47,511 bases of DNA from contig CAKTKT010000008.1 of NCBI GenBank assembly GCA_934572325.1, forward strand, positions 1-47,511. The letters run 5' to 3'. This DNA is from an uncultured Oscillospiraceae bacterium. GTDB taxonomy: Bacteria; Bacillota; Clostridia; Oscillospirales; Oscillospiraceae. Shown here piece by piece: positions 1 through 6,873 of this stretch. Each line of letters begins with the position of its first letter. The stretch's first letter is position 1. The notes under the pieces were generated by a model. The model made no database searches and was not told the origin of the DNA. It was given only the letters and a program-made list of their open reading frames with translations. The position numbers were made by a program, and so were the translations under genes.

Positions 1-928
1 TATACTGCGGCGGATGCGCCCAGTACCATGCGTCGTAGGTGCCGTTGTCGCAGTTGAACATATCGTAGCCCGCGTCGGAGAGGTACTTTATCGCCCTTTC
101 GGACTCCTCCATGTCGCGCCCAAACTCCTCAAACTCGGTCTCATACGGCAGTGCGCCCTTGCCCCATGTCTTGGTCTTGGAGACGACGGAGTAGCGCAGG
201 GAGACGGGGAAGTCCTTCCCGCAGGCGGCTTTTATCGCCTGCACGATCTCCACGGGGAAGCGGAAGCGGTTCTCGAACGAGCCGCCGTACTCGTCCGTGC
301 GGTAGTTCATGCTGGAGATGGTGAACTGGTCGAGCAGATAGCCCTCGTGCACGGCGTGGATCTCAACGCCGTCAACGCCCGCGTCCATCAGCTTCTTCGA
401 CGTCTTTGCAAAAGCGTCCACCTGATCGTGGATCTCCTTGACGGTCATCGGGCGGGACTTGATCTCGTCATACCAGCGGTTGGGCGTGGCGGACGCGGAC
501 GCGCAGATATAGTCCAGATCCGCGACGGGGGAGGCGAGCTTGCCAAGCAGCGGGTGCTTGAGCAGCATGACCATGGGCTTCGTGATAGCCATGGAGCGCC
601 CCATGCCCGCGGCGAGCTGGACAAAGAGCTTCGCGCCGGTCTTGTGGATCTCGTCCATATACGGCTTGAGATCGCGGAACATCTTGTCGTTCTGGTAGAG
701 CCAGCGCCCGCCTATCGCGTCCTTGATGCACTGCATACCGGGCAGGATGAGCCCCACGCCGTCCTGTGCGCGGTTGAGCAGGAAATACGCCGCCTCCTTG
801 TCGAGGTGGCTCGGCTCCATCCAGCCAAAGAGGGAGGTGCCGCCCATGGAGCACTGCACGATGCGGTTGGGTATCTCCACATTGCAGATCTTCCACGGGG
901 TGAACAGGGGTTCGTACTTGGGATTCAT
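1..928 (-). CDS. NADH:flavin oxidoreductase, Old Yellow Enzyme family (C-terminus beyond the window)
   Basis: This is the N-terminal TIM barrel of an FMN-dependent ene-reductase, a family that reduces activated C=C bonds with NAD(P)H. The reverse-strand frame starts with ATG at 928 and stays open for 309 codons to the window edge. It reads PLFTPWKIC and QCSMGGTSL near the start, GVEIHAVHEGYLLDQF around residue 185-200 (the substrate/FMN-pocket His pair) and YGGSFENRFRFPVEI around 212. These are hallmark OYE signatures. The HAVHEGYLLDQF form resembles the long anaerobic 2-enoate-reductase type, which carries extra 4Fe-4S/FAD domains at the C-terminus, but that part is not visible here. It lies downstream of a TetR gene on the same strand (79-base gap), so the regulator probably controls it. 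The substrate is not predictable. Confidence 0.88.
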   Translation of the reverse strand, partial: MNPKYEPLFTPWKICNVEIPNRIVQCSMGGTSLFGWMEPSHLDKEAAYFLLNRAQDGVGLILPGMQCIKDAIGGRWLYQNDKMFRDLKPYMDEIHKTGAKLFVQLAAGMGRSMAITKPMVMLLKHPLLGKLASPVADLDYICASASATPNRWYDEIKSRPMTVKEIHDQVDAFAKTSKKLMDAGVDGVEIHAVHEGYLLDQFTISSMNYRTDEYGGSFENRFRFPVEIVQAIKAACGKDFPVSLRYSVVSKTKTWGKGALPYETEFEEFGRDMEESERAIKYLSDAGYDMFNCDNGTYDAWYWAHPPQY

Positions 929-1006
929 TGAAAAACTCCTTCCATATGTATTATGGTCTCCATATATGACTGCGGCGCGGGGCGTGCCCTGCCGTAAAGT
1001 CCGGTA

Positions 1007-1645
1007 TCAGCGCTTTGCGGAGAACTCCCGCGTGAACATCGCGCACATCGAGCGCAGGCGCTCGTGCGCGTCCAGCTCGTTCACGCTCGGCACGCCGACG
1101 GTCAGCCGCTGCATCATGCCGAGGATGGAGTCGTAGGCGTTGTAGTACAGCTCCCTGATGTTCGCCTTGGGATCGACCGTTCCGTCGGCAAGCCCGCGCC
1201 GCAGCGCGAGCGCCAGCGGACCCTTGTACTCCTCAAAGCGCTCCGGCGGGCGGTTGACGACGTGCGTGCTCTTGCCCGCGTTGAACAGCGCGACCTCCGC
1301 GTCCAGCGAGAAGCGTATGCCCTCGGGATCTGCGAACAGCAGATCGGCATAGCTGTTGAGGATGATGCTTATCTGCTCTATGCCGGTCAGCCCCGTGTCC
1401 GCGCTGAGATGGCGCTCCAGCTCGCGGGCGATGTGCGCCTTTGCCCGCTCCCAGTAGCAGAAAGACGCGGCAATCACAATGTCGCTCTTCGCGGCAAAGT
1501 AGCGGTACACCGACCGCTCCGTCAGTCCCGCCGCCTCCGAAATGTCCGACACGCGGGTGTTGTTTATGCCCTTTTTGATGAAGCAGTCCAGCGCCTTTTC
1601 CGTGACGAGGCGTATGTTCTGCTCTCTCAGCTCCTCCAGTGACAT
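1007..1645 (-). CDS. TetR/AcrR family transcriptional regulator
   Basis: This 212-aa protein is a ligand-responsive repressor. The N-terminal helix-turn-helix is clear: ALDCFIKKGINNTRVSDIS followed by EAAGLTERSVYRYFAAKSD (residues about 18-55). The C-terminal 150 residues are the variable ligand-binding and dimerisation domain, which shows no recognisable subclass. The gene sits just upstream of the flavin oxidoreductase on the same strand and is divergent from the EFR1 gene at 1825. A consensus-like promoter and a perfect 10-bp inverted repeat lie directly upstream, so autoregulation together with control of the reductase is likely. The effector is unknown. The ATG at 1645 gives a full-length TetR N-terminus. 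Confidence 0.9.
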   Translation of the reverse strand: MSLEELREQNIRLVTEKALDCFIKKGINNTRVSDISEAAGLTERSVYRYFAAKSDIVIAASFCYWERAKAHIARELERHLSADTGLTGIEQISIILNSYADLLFADPEGIRFSLDAEVALFNAGKSTHVVNRPPERFEEYKGPLALALRRGLADGTVDPKANIRELYYNAYDSILGMMQRLTVGVPSVNELDAHERLRSMCAMFTREFSAKR

Positions 1646-1662
1646 TATCCGACCTCTTCTCC

Positions 1663-1689
1663 AAAAATGTCATATCAACTGACATTTTT
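1663..1689 (-). promoter_or_regulatory. TetR-type operator, perfect 10-bp inverted repeat
   Basis: The arms AAAAATGTCA (1663-1672) and TGACATTTTT (1680-1689) are perfect reverse complements around a 7-nt spacer. The site lies between the tetR -10 box and the tetR start codon, where a bound dimer would block its own promoter. Assignment to this TetR is inference from position. Confidence 0.72.
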
Positions 1690-1717
1690 ATTATACACAA
1701 TATTTCCAAGATTGCAA
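1690..1717 (-). promoter_or_regulatory. Promoter of the tetR/flavin-reductase transcript
   Basis: Read on the minus strand there is TTGCAA (1712-1717), a 16-nt spacer and a perfect TATAAT (1690-1695). The start point would fall inside the inverted repeat at 1663-1689. Confidence 0.65.
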
Positions 1718-1763
1718 GTGGAAAAAAACAAAGGTTTACGGAAAAATCCTTTGCGCTCCCGCC

Positions 1764-1792
1764 TTGACACGCCGCTTTTTCCTCAATATAAT
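1764..1792 (+). promoter_or_regulatory. Sigma-70 promoter of the EFR1 gene
   Basis: Consensus TTGACA (1764-1769), a 17-nt spacer and consensus TATAAT (1787-1792), 32 bases before the ATG at 1825. Both hexamers and the spacing are perfect, so strong constitutive expression is expected. Confidence 0.85.
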
Positions 1793-1824
1793 GAAACCAT
1801 AATGCAAGTGAGGAGAGGGAACGC

Positions 1825-2571
1825 ATGATTTTTTACTACACCGGCACGGGCAATAGCCGTTATATTGCCCGCAGGCTCGCCGCAGCGCTCGGCGATGAGC
1901 TTTTCGACATGAACGACAGGATAAAGCGCGGCGACCGCTCGCCCGTCGCGGTGAACGGCAGGGCGGTGTTCGTCACGCCGACGTATGCGTGGCGCATCCC
2001 GCGCATCGTGCGCGAATGGATAGCGGGCACGGCGCTTGACGGCGCGGAGGGCGCGTGGTTCGTGATGAGCTGCGGCAGCGAGATCGGCAGCGCCGCAAGG
2101 TACAATAGGGCGCTGTGCGCGGAAAAGGGCTTTCGCTATATGGGCACGGCGCAGGTGGTCATGCCGGAAAACTATATCGCCATGTTCAACGCGCCCGACG
2201 ACGCCGAGGCGGCGCGGATAATCGCCGCGGCTGACCCCGTCATAGCCCAGACCGCGCGGACGGTGGGGGAGGGGCGCGCGTTCCCCGCGCCGCGCTGCAG
2301 CGTGTACGACCGCTTTATGAGCGGCGTTGTCAACCGCGTGTTCTATCCGGTGCTTGTCAGAGATAAGGCGTTCACCGCTGACGATAAATGCATCTCCTGC
2401 GGCAAGTGCGCCGCGCTCTGCCCGACGAACGATATTACGCTCGAAAACGGCAGACCCGTGTGGCACGGCAGGTGCACCCACTGCATGGCGTGTATCTGCC
2501 GCTGCCCGACCGGCGCGATAGAGTACGGCAGAAAGAGCCTCGGCAAGCCGCGCTATCACTGCGATGAGTGA
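1825..2571 (+). CDS. EFR1-type flavodoxin/ferredoxin fusion protein
   Basis: This 248-aa electron carrier has an N-terminal flavodoxin-like domain whose FMN phosphate loop reads YYTGTGNSRYIARRLA (residues 4-19). A C-terminal dicluster ferredoxin follows, with CISCGKCAALCPTND (about 192-206) and CTHCMACICRCPTGAIEYG (about 217-235). Each motif is CxxCxxCxxxCP, suggesting two 4Fe-4S clusters. This arrangement is known as the EFR1 family in anaerobic Firmicutes; partners and reaction are undefined. AGGAGAGGG precedes the ATG, and a perfect promoter lies upstream. The gene stands alone between the divergent tetR and bioY. Confidence 0.85.
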   Translation: MIFYYTGTGNSRYIARRLAAALGDELFDMNDRIKRGDRSPVAVNGRAVFVTPTYAWRIPRIVREWIAGTALDGAEGAWFVMSCGSEIGSAARYNRALCAEKGFRYMGTAQVVMPENYIAMFNAPDDAEAARIIAAADPVIAQTARTVGEGRAFPAPRCSVYDRFMSGVVNRVFYPVLVRDKAFTADDKCISCGKCAALCPTNDITLENGRPVWHGRCTHCMACICRCPTGAIEYGRKSLGKPRYHCDE

Positions 2572-2616
2572 TCATCTGCCAATAATCGGACTGTTTCATG
2601 TGTTCGGAGGCGTATC

Positions 2617-3129
2617 ATGTACACGAGAAATATGACCTATATTGCCCTCATGGCTGTCGTTATCAGCGTCTGCTCGTGGCTGAGCGTACCCATGACCATC
2701 TCTTTCACCATGCAGACCTTCGCCATCTTCACGGCGCTGCTGCTGCTCGGCGGGAAGCGCGGCTTCGCCGCCATAGTGCTGTATGTGTTCATGGGCATGG
2801 TCGGGCTGCCGGTGTTCGCGGGGTTCAAAAGCGGCGTTGCCGCCATAACCGGACCTACCGGCGGGTACATCGTCGGCTTCATCCTCTGCGGCGCGTTCTA
2901 CCGGCTGCTTGAGGGGAAGCTGCGCGACTGGCTGCTGCTCGCCGTCGGCAATGTGATATGCTATATCTTCGGCACGGCGTGGTTTGTGTATGTGTACACG
3001 AGCTCCGGCAGGGCGACCACGTTCGGCGCGGCGCTTTTGACGTGCGTTGTGCCGTATATCGTGCCGGACGCGGTGAAGCTCGGTCTTGCGCTACTCGTGT
3101 CCAAGCGCCTCAAGCCGCATATAAAGTGA
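2617..3129 (+). CDS. bioY: BioY family biotin transporter, ECF S component
   Basis: A 170-aa integral membrane protein, the normal length for BioY, the substrate-binding component that works with the shared EcfA/EcfT energising module encoded elsewhere. Hydrophobic helices run throughout. The family features FTMQTFAIFTALLLLGGKRG (residues about 30-50), YVFMGMVGLPVFAGFKSG and GPTGGYIVGF (about 88-97) are present. GGAGG lies 7 nt before the ATG. It is probably cotranscribed with the EFR1 gene 45 bases upstream, with a strong hairpin behind it. No biotin operator was recognised. Confidence 0.9.
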   Translation: MYTRNMTYIALMAVVISVCSWLSVPMTISFTMQTFAIFTALLLLGGKRGFAAIVLYVFMGMVGLPVFAGFKSGVAAITGPTGGYIVGFILCGAFYRLLEGKLRDWLLLAVGNVICYIFGTAWFVYVYTSSGRATTFGAALLTCVVPYIVPDAVKLGLALLVSKRLKPHIK

Positions 3130-3144
3130 ATGGGGAATAATGCA

Positions 3145-3172
3145 CAAGCGCGGCTCGTTCGAGCCGCGCTTG
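3145..3172. terminator. Hairpin terminator between bioY and the convergent gene
   Basis: A perfect 12-bp stem CAAGCGCGGCTC (3145-3156), GTTC loop and GAGCCGCGCTTG (3161-3172), in the gap between converging genes. There is no proper U-tract, so it may act on both strands or only protect 3' ends. Confidence 0.6.
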
Positions 3173-3187
3173 TTGCGCTTGTTCCGC

Positions 3188-3583
3188 CTACGACAGCCGC
3201 CGCCGCTTGCCGTCGGCAGGGGGAATGTAGCCGTATTCTATCTCCGGACGTATTTCCTTGAGCCGCGCGTGGATGCGGTCAACATCCGCCTCCTCGTTGA
3301 AGATGAGATTTGCAAATTCCTTTCCGTCGTGCACAAGGATGAGCCGGTAATAGTGGATGACGGGTCCGTCATCCGGCGCACACTCGCTGATGCGGGTGAA
3401 CGTGCGGTCGATGTGCTCATAGGGAACGCAGTATTTTCTGCCGAGGTCACGGTAGTAAAGGCACAGCCTGCCCAGCCGCACGCGCCCTATCGCCTCTGCG
3501 GCGTTATAGTCGTCAACGTGCGCCGCATCATCGATGTACTTTTTGTCAACGCCCCGAAATTTCAGCTTGCCGAGTCCGAACAT
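3188..3583 (-). CDS. Conserved-looking small protein of unknown function
   Basis: This 131-aa soluble protein is not recognised. It has no signal peptide or membrane helix and is charged, starting MFGLGKLKFRGVDKKYIDDA and ending with a basic tail, GKRRRLS. The middle alternates hydrophobic and polar residues (IHYYRLILVHDGKEFANLIF), compatible with a beta-rich fold. The ATG at 3583 lies inside the last 22 bases of the PAP2 gene, so the two genes are translationally coupled and probably form one transcript. That overlap is the best evidence that it is real. A role with membrane lipid phosphates is only guilt by association. Confidence 0.68.
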   Translation of the reverse strand: MFGLGKLKFRGVDKKYIDDAAHVDDYNAAEAIGRVRLGRLCLYYRDLGRKYCVPYEHIDRTFTRISECAPDDGPVIHYYRLILVHDGKEFANLIFNEEADVDRIHARLKEIRPEIEYGYIPPADGKRRRLS

Positions 3584-4209
3584 TTTGTGTCACCGCCTTT
3601 CTTGAAGAAATTCAATTCATACCATTTTGCAGGGAGCTTATATGCAATGAGCGTGCCCGAAACGCCGCCGATGAGCCCCACGACGATCCCGCCCAGCACG
3701 TCCGACGGGAAGTGGACGCACAGATAAATGCGCGCCACGCCCATGAGGATGGCAAAGATGTACGCCGTCCAGCTCCAGCGCTTGTCGCCCACGAGGAACA
3801 CCGCCGTCATCGACGCGAACGCCGCCGTGGTGTGTCCGGACGGAAAGCTCTTGTCGCTCTCGACGTTTTGCCCCACGAGCAGCCATAGCTGATAGAATAT
3901 GCTGCTCTCATCGGCGTAGGGTCTCGGGCGCGCTATGAGTATTTTCAGACAGCAGTTCGTGATGAGCGCGCCCACGGCGAGCGACAGGCACATCGCCGTG
4001 CCGAAGCGGCGCGTAGGCTTATAGAGCGTCAGCAGCAGCGACAGAACGATCAGCGGCAGCCCGCCCTTGCCGAGAAACGAGATAAACTCAAAAAACGGGG
4101 TGAAGAACCCGCCGCCCCAGTTGTAAAGCTGGTGCACCGCGAGCGTGACGCTTTGGTCAAGGCCTGCAAATACCGTGTTCAGCCAGATGGCGGAAGCTGT
4201 TATCTCCAT
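3562..4209 (-). CDS. PAP2-family membrane phosphatase
   Basis: A 215-aa membrane phosphatase of the phosphatidic-acid phosphatase type 2 / undecaprenyl-pyrophosphate phosphatase superfamily. All three signature motifs are present: KILIARPRP (motif 1, KxxxxxxRP), FPSGHTTAAF (motif 2, with the catalytic PSGH) and ARIYLCVHFPSDVLGG (motif 3, with the nucleophile-activating His and Asp). Five or six hydrophobic helices separate them. The start at 4209 (MEITASAIW) is preferred because GGAGG lies 8 nt upstream; the upstream ATG at 4254 has no ribosome site. The substrate may be a lipid phosphate or undecaprenyl pyrophosphate; the sequence does not decide. Confidence 0.88.
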   Translation of the reverse strand: MEITASAIWLNTVFAGLDQSVTLAVHQLYNWGGGFFTPFFEFISFLGKGGLPLIVLSLLLTLYKPTRRFGTAMCLSLAVGALITNCCLKILIARPRPYADESSIFYQLWLLVGQNVESDKSFPSGHTTAAFASMTAVFLVGDKRWSWTAYIFAILMGVARIYLCVHFPSDVLGGIVVGLIGGVSGTLIAYKLPAKWYELNFFKKGGDTKCSDSAS

Positions 4210-4345
4210 ATAGGAACCTCCGGTTTTTCTTCTCTTGCGGCTATCATACCACATTGCCGCCCTCCGCGTCTACCGCAAATTGCATATTAGCCCAAAATCG
4301 GCGCAGACTAAGCGCGTACCACATATTATCAATGGAGGCAGCAAC

Positions 4346-5257
4346 ATGAAAAAAGTATTCGTTTCCATCCTCAGCCTTGCCCTCGCGCTTTCCGTGTGCG
4401 CATCGCTGTGTCCCGGCGCTCTCGCGGCTGACGGCGGCGCTTCCGCCGCACCGGTCGCGGAGAATCTTGAGCTAAAGACATATCAGAATGTCTCCGTCGG
4501 CGGCAGGCTCTCCGCCTATGACCCGAACGGCGGCGCGCTTGAGTACACCGTTACCACCGAGCCCGTCAAGGGCACGATAGAGCTCGGCGAGGACGGCAGC
4601 TTTGTCTATACCCCGCGCGAGAACAAGAAGGGGCGCGACTATTTCGGCTACAAGGCGGCGGACGCGGACGGCAACCTCTCGCAGGAGGCAACGGTCATTA
4701 TTAAGATAGAAAAGGCGAAGAAGGACGTGCTATATTCAGATATGCGCGGACGTGCGGACGAGTATTCCGCCGTGCTGCTGAGCGAGCGGGGCATTTTCAC
4801 CGGCGAGCAGATAGGCGGGCAGTATTGCTTCAGTCCGGAGAAAGCCGTCACGCGCGGGGAGTTTTTGAGCATGTGTCTGCTCACCGCGGGCGGGCAGGCG
4901 GTTGATGCGGTGCTCTCCACCGGCTGCGCGGACGATGCGGACATCCCCGCGTGGATGAAGGGCTACGTCGCCGCGGCGGCGATGCGCGGCGTGACGGCGG
5001 CGGCGTCCGGTGTGGTGTTCGCCGCAGACGAGCCGATCACCGAGACGGAGGCCGCGCTCGTGCTTGATGGCGTGATGAATGTCACGAGCGTGTCGTATGT
5101 GCCGCTCGATGCGGGGCTTGACCCCGACACGGCGCAGGCGTGCGCCAATCTCACGGCGTGCGGCGTGTTTGACGGCGCACAGTCCGGCGCGGCGCTCACG
5201 CGCGGCGCGATGGCGCGTATGCTCGCCGCCGCCGTCGCGGTGCTGGACAATAGATAA
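4346..5257 (+). CDS. Secreted surface protein with Ig/cadherin-like and SLH domains
   Basis: This 303-aa exported protein begins with a signal peptide (MKKVFVSILSLALALSVCAS, cleavage probably after ALAA near residue 28). A beta-sandwich module follows at about residues 40-125: the pattern YTVTTEPVKGTIELGEDGSFVYTP and DYFGYKAADADG is typical of cadherin/VCBS-like repeats. The C-terminal half (about 140-303) resembles one or two diverged S-layer homology motifs, with TRGEFLSMCLLTAG and TRGAMARMLAAAVAVL as the helical segments. SLH domains bind pyruvylated wall polymers, so the protein is probably anchored to the cell wall. The start at 4346 has GGAGG upstream. Its ligand is unknown. Confidence 0.78.
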   Translation: MKKVFVSILSLALALSVCASLCPGALAADGGASAAPVAENLELKTYQNVSVGGRLSAYDPNGGALEYTVTTEPVKGTIELGEDGSFVYTPRENKKGRDYFGYKAADADGNLSQEATVIIKIEKAKKDVLYSDMRGRADEYSAVLLSERGIFTGEQIGGQYCFSPEKAVTRGEFLSMCLLTAGGQAVDAVLSTGCADDADIPAWMKGYVAAAAMRGVTAAASGVVFAADEPITETEAALVLDGVMNVTSVSYVPLDAGLDPDTAQACANLTACGVFDGAQSGAALTRGAMARMLAAAVAVLDNR

Positions 5258-5266
5258 TGACATTGG

Positions 5267-5305
5267 GAGCGGGGCGCAGAGGAGCATGCGCCCCGCTCTT
5301 GACTT
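5267..5305 (+). terminator. Rho-independent terminator of the SLH gene
   Basis: A perfect 12-bp GC-rich stem GAGCGGGGCGCA (5267-5278) / TGCGCCCCGCTC (5287-5298) with an 8-nt loop, followed by a T-rich stretch TTGACTTTT. It lies 9 bases past the stop codon. Confidence 0.8.
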
Positions 5306-5403
5306 TTGCCGTGTAAAACGTTAAAATGCAAAACATAAGCTTAACGTCTGTGCGCTGACTGCGTGCAGATATTTTTGCGGGAAAAGGTGGGAACATACAG
5401 AGC

Positions 5404-6735
5404 ATGAAAAAACAAAAGAACACAAAGTGCTTTGCCAGCCGCTGGGGCTTCATCCTCGCCTCAGTCGGCTCCGCCGTCGGCATGGCGAACGTATGGGGCT
5501 TCCCCAACAAGATGGGCAGCAACGGCGGCGGGGCATTTTTGCTGATATACCTGCTGTTTGTCGTTATTTTCAGCTATGTCGGGCTTCCGGCTGAGTTTGC
5601 GATGGGGCGGCGCGCCGCCACCGGCACGCTGGGCGCATATGCCAACGCATGGGCGACGCGCGGAGAGAAGGCGGGCAGGGTCGGCGGAATACTCGGCTGG
5701 CTTCCTCTCGCGGGATCGATGTGCATCGCCATCGGCTATGCCGTCATCGTCACCTACGTGCTCAAGGCGCTGGCGGATTCTCTCGTCGGCACGCTCATGA
5801 CCGCCGATGCCGCCGCGTGGTTCTCCTCATTCTCCGAGCAGCCTTATTCCGTCATCCCGTACCACACCATCGTCGTCGTCGGAACGCTGCTGACGCTTTT
5901 TCTCGGCGCGCACAGCATCGAAAAGAGCAACAAGGTCATGATGCCGCTCTTCTTCCTTATCTTCGTGGTGCTGGCGGTGCGCGTGGCATTTCTGCCGGAC
6001 GCGGCGGAGGGCTACCGCTTTATGTTCACGCCGCGCTGGGAGGCGCTGAAGAATCCGATGATATGGATATGGGCGATGGGTCAGGCGTTCTTCTCCCTCT
6101 CTGTCACCGGCAGCGGAATGATTGTTTACGGCGCGTATCTCTACAAGGAGGAGGACGTTGTCGGCGTGGCGCAGAACACCGCGCTTTTCGACACCATTGC
6201 CGCCGTCGTCGCGGCGCTTGTCATTATCCCCGCGTGCTTTTCCTACGGGCTTGATGTCGGCGCTGGACCGAGCCTCCTTTTTGTCACTCTCCCCACGATC
6301 TTGCAGGACATCCCCATGGGGCGGCTGTTCGCGGTCATCTTGTACATAGCCATGATCTTTGCCGGCGTCAGCTCGCTTCAGAATATGTTCGAGGCTGTGG
6401 CGGAGTCGCTGCTCAACAAGTTCCCGAAGCTCAGCCGCACGGCGGTGCTGGTCATATTGTGCGCGGTGTGTCTGGGCTTCGGAATCGGGATGGAGGCAAT
6501 CTCAAAATGGGGTCCGTGGATGGATCTCGTGTCCATTTACATCATTCCGCTCGGCGCGACGCTCGGCGCGGTGTCGTGGTTTTACGTCATGAAGAAGGAC
6601 GAGCTTCTGAACGCGGTAAATACCGGCAGCCCTCGCCGCCGCAGCGGGCTGTGGTACAGCATCGGGCGGTACGTGTATGTTCCTCTCGCGGCGATCCTCT
6701 GCTGTGTGGCGCTGTTCAAGCACGTCGCGTTTTAA
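5404..6735 (+). CDS. Sodium-dependent transporter, neurotransmitter:sodium symporter (SNF/NSS) family
   Basis: A 443-aa LeuT-fold secondary transporter that couples Na+ to uptake of amino acids or related amines. The first helix carries the family signature FILASVGSAVGMANVWGFP (residues 13-31), with the unwound substrate/Na+ site, followed by NGGGAFLLIYLLF. About 11 or 12 hydrophobic helices follow, among them AMGQAFFSLSVTGSGMIVYGAYL (helix 6 region). The length and the short C-terminus fit the bacterial branch. The gene is monocistronic, bounded by terminators on both sides. An AGGTGGGA ribosome site lies about 12 nt upstream of the ATG. The substrate cannot be assigned. Confidence 0.9.
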   Translation: MKKQKNTKCFASRWGFILASVGSAVGMANVWGFPNKMGSNGGGAFLLIYLLFVVIFSYVGLPAEFAMGRRAATGTLGAYANAWATRGEKAGRVGGILGWLPLAGSMCIAIGYAVIVTYVLKALADSLVGTLMTADAAAWFSSFSEQPYSVIPYHTIVVVGTLLTLFLGAHSIEKSNKVMMPLFFLIFVVLAVRVAFLPDAAEGYRFMFTPRWEALKNPMIWIWAMGQAFFSLSVTGSGMIVYGAYLYKEEDVVGVAQNTALFDTIAAVVAALVIIPACFSYGLDVGAGPSLLFVTLPTILQDIPMGRLFAVILYIAMIFAGVSSLQNMFEAVAESLLNKFPKLSRTAVLVILCAVCLGFGIGMEAISKWGPWMDLVSIYIIPLGATLGAVSWFYVMKKDELLNAVNTGSPRRRSGLWYSIGRYVYVPLAAILCCVALFKHVAF

Positions 6736-6759
6736 AACCGGATATAGATATATAAGGTA

Positions 6760-6795
6760 ACGGCGGATGATGCGCGCATCATCCGCCGTGAAAAT
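6760..6795. terminator. Perfect 30-bp palindrome, terminator after the NSS transporter
   Basis: Positions 6760-6789 are fully self-complementary (ACGGCGGATGATGC, GC, then its reverse complement). GAAAATTT follows, which is a weak U-tract. It separates the transporter from uvrB. Confidence 0.65.
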
Positions 6796-6810
6796 TTCAC
6801 ATTGTTTTAC

Positions 6811-6839
6811 TTGAGCTTTGTACTGCGCGGTGGTATAAT
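6811..6839 (+). promoter_or_regulatory. Promoter of the uvrB-polA-rimI-tsaD operon
   Basis: TTGAGC (6811-6816), a 17-nt spacer and perfect TATAAT (6834-6839), 35 bases before the uvrB start. No LexA-type box (CGAACN4GTTCG) was seen, so SOS control is not evident. Confidence 0.7.
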
Positions 6840-6873
6840 ATACTCCGTATTTATTCACAGCATCGGAGCGGTT

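Noticed and set aside
14..931. Plus-strand 305-codon frame over the flavin oxidoreductase
   Set aside because: It is the shadow of the real minus-strand reductase; its protein is low-complexity His/Leu/Val-rich with no family pattern.
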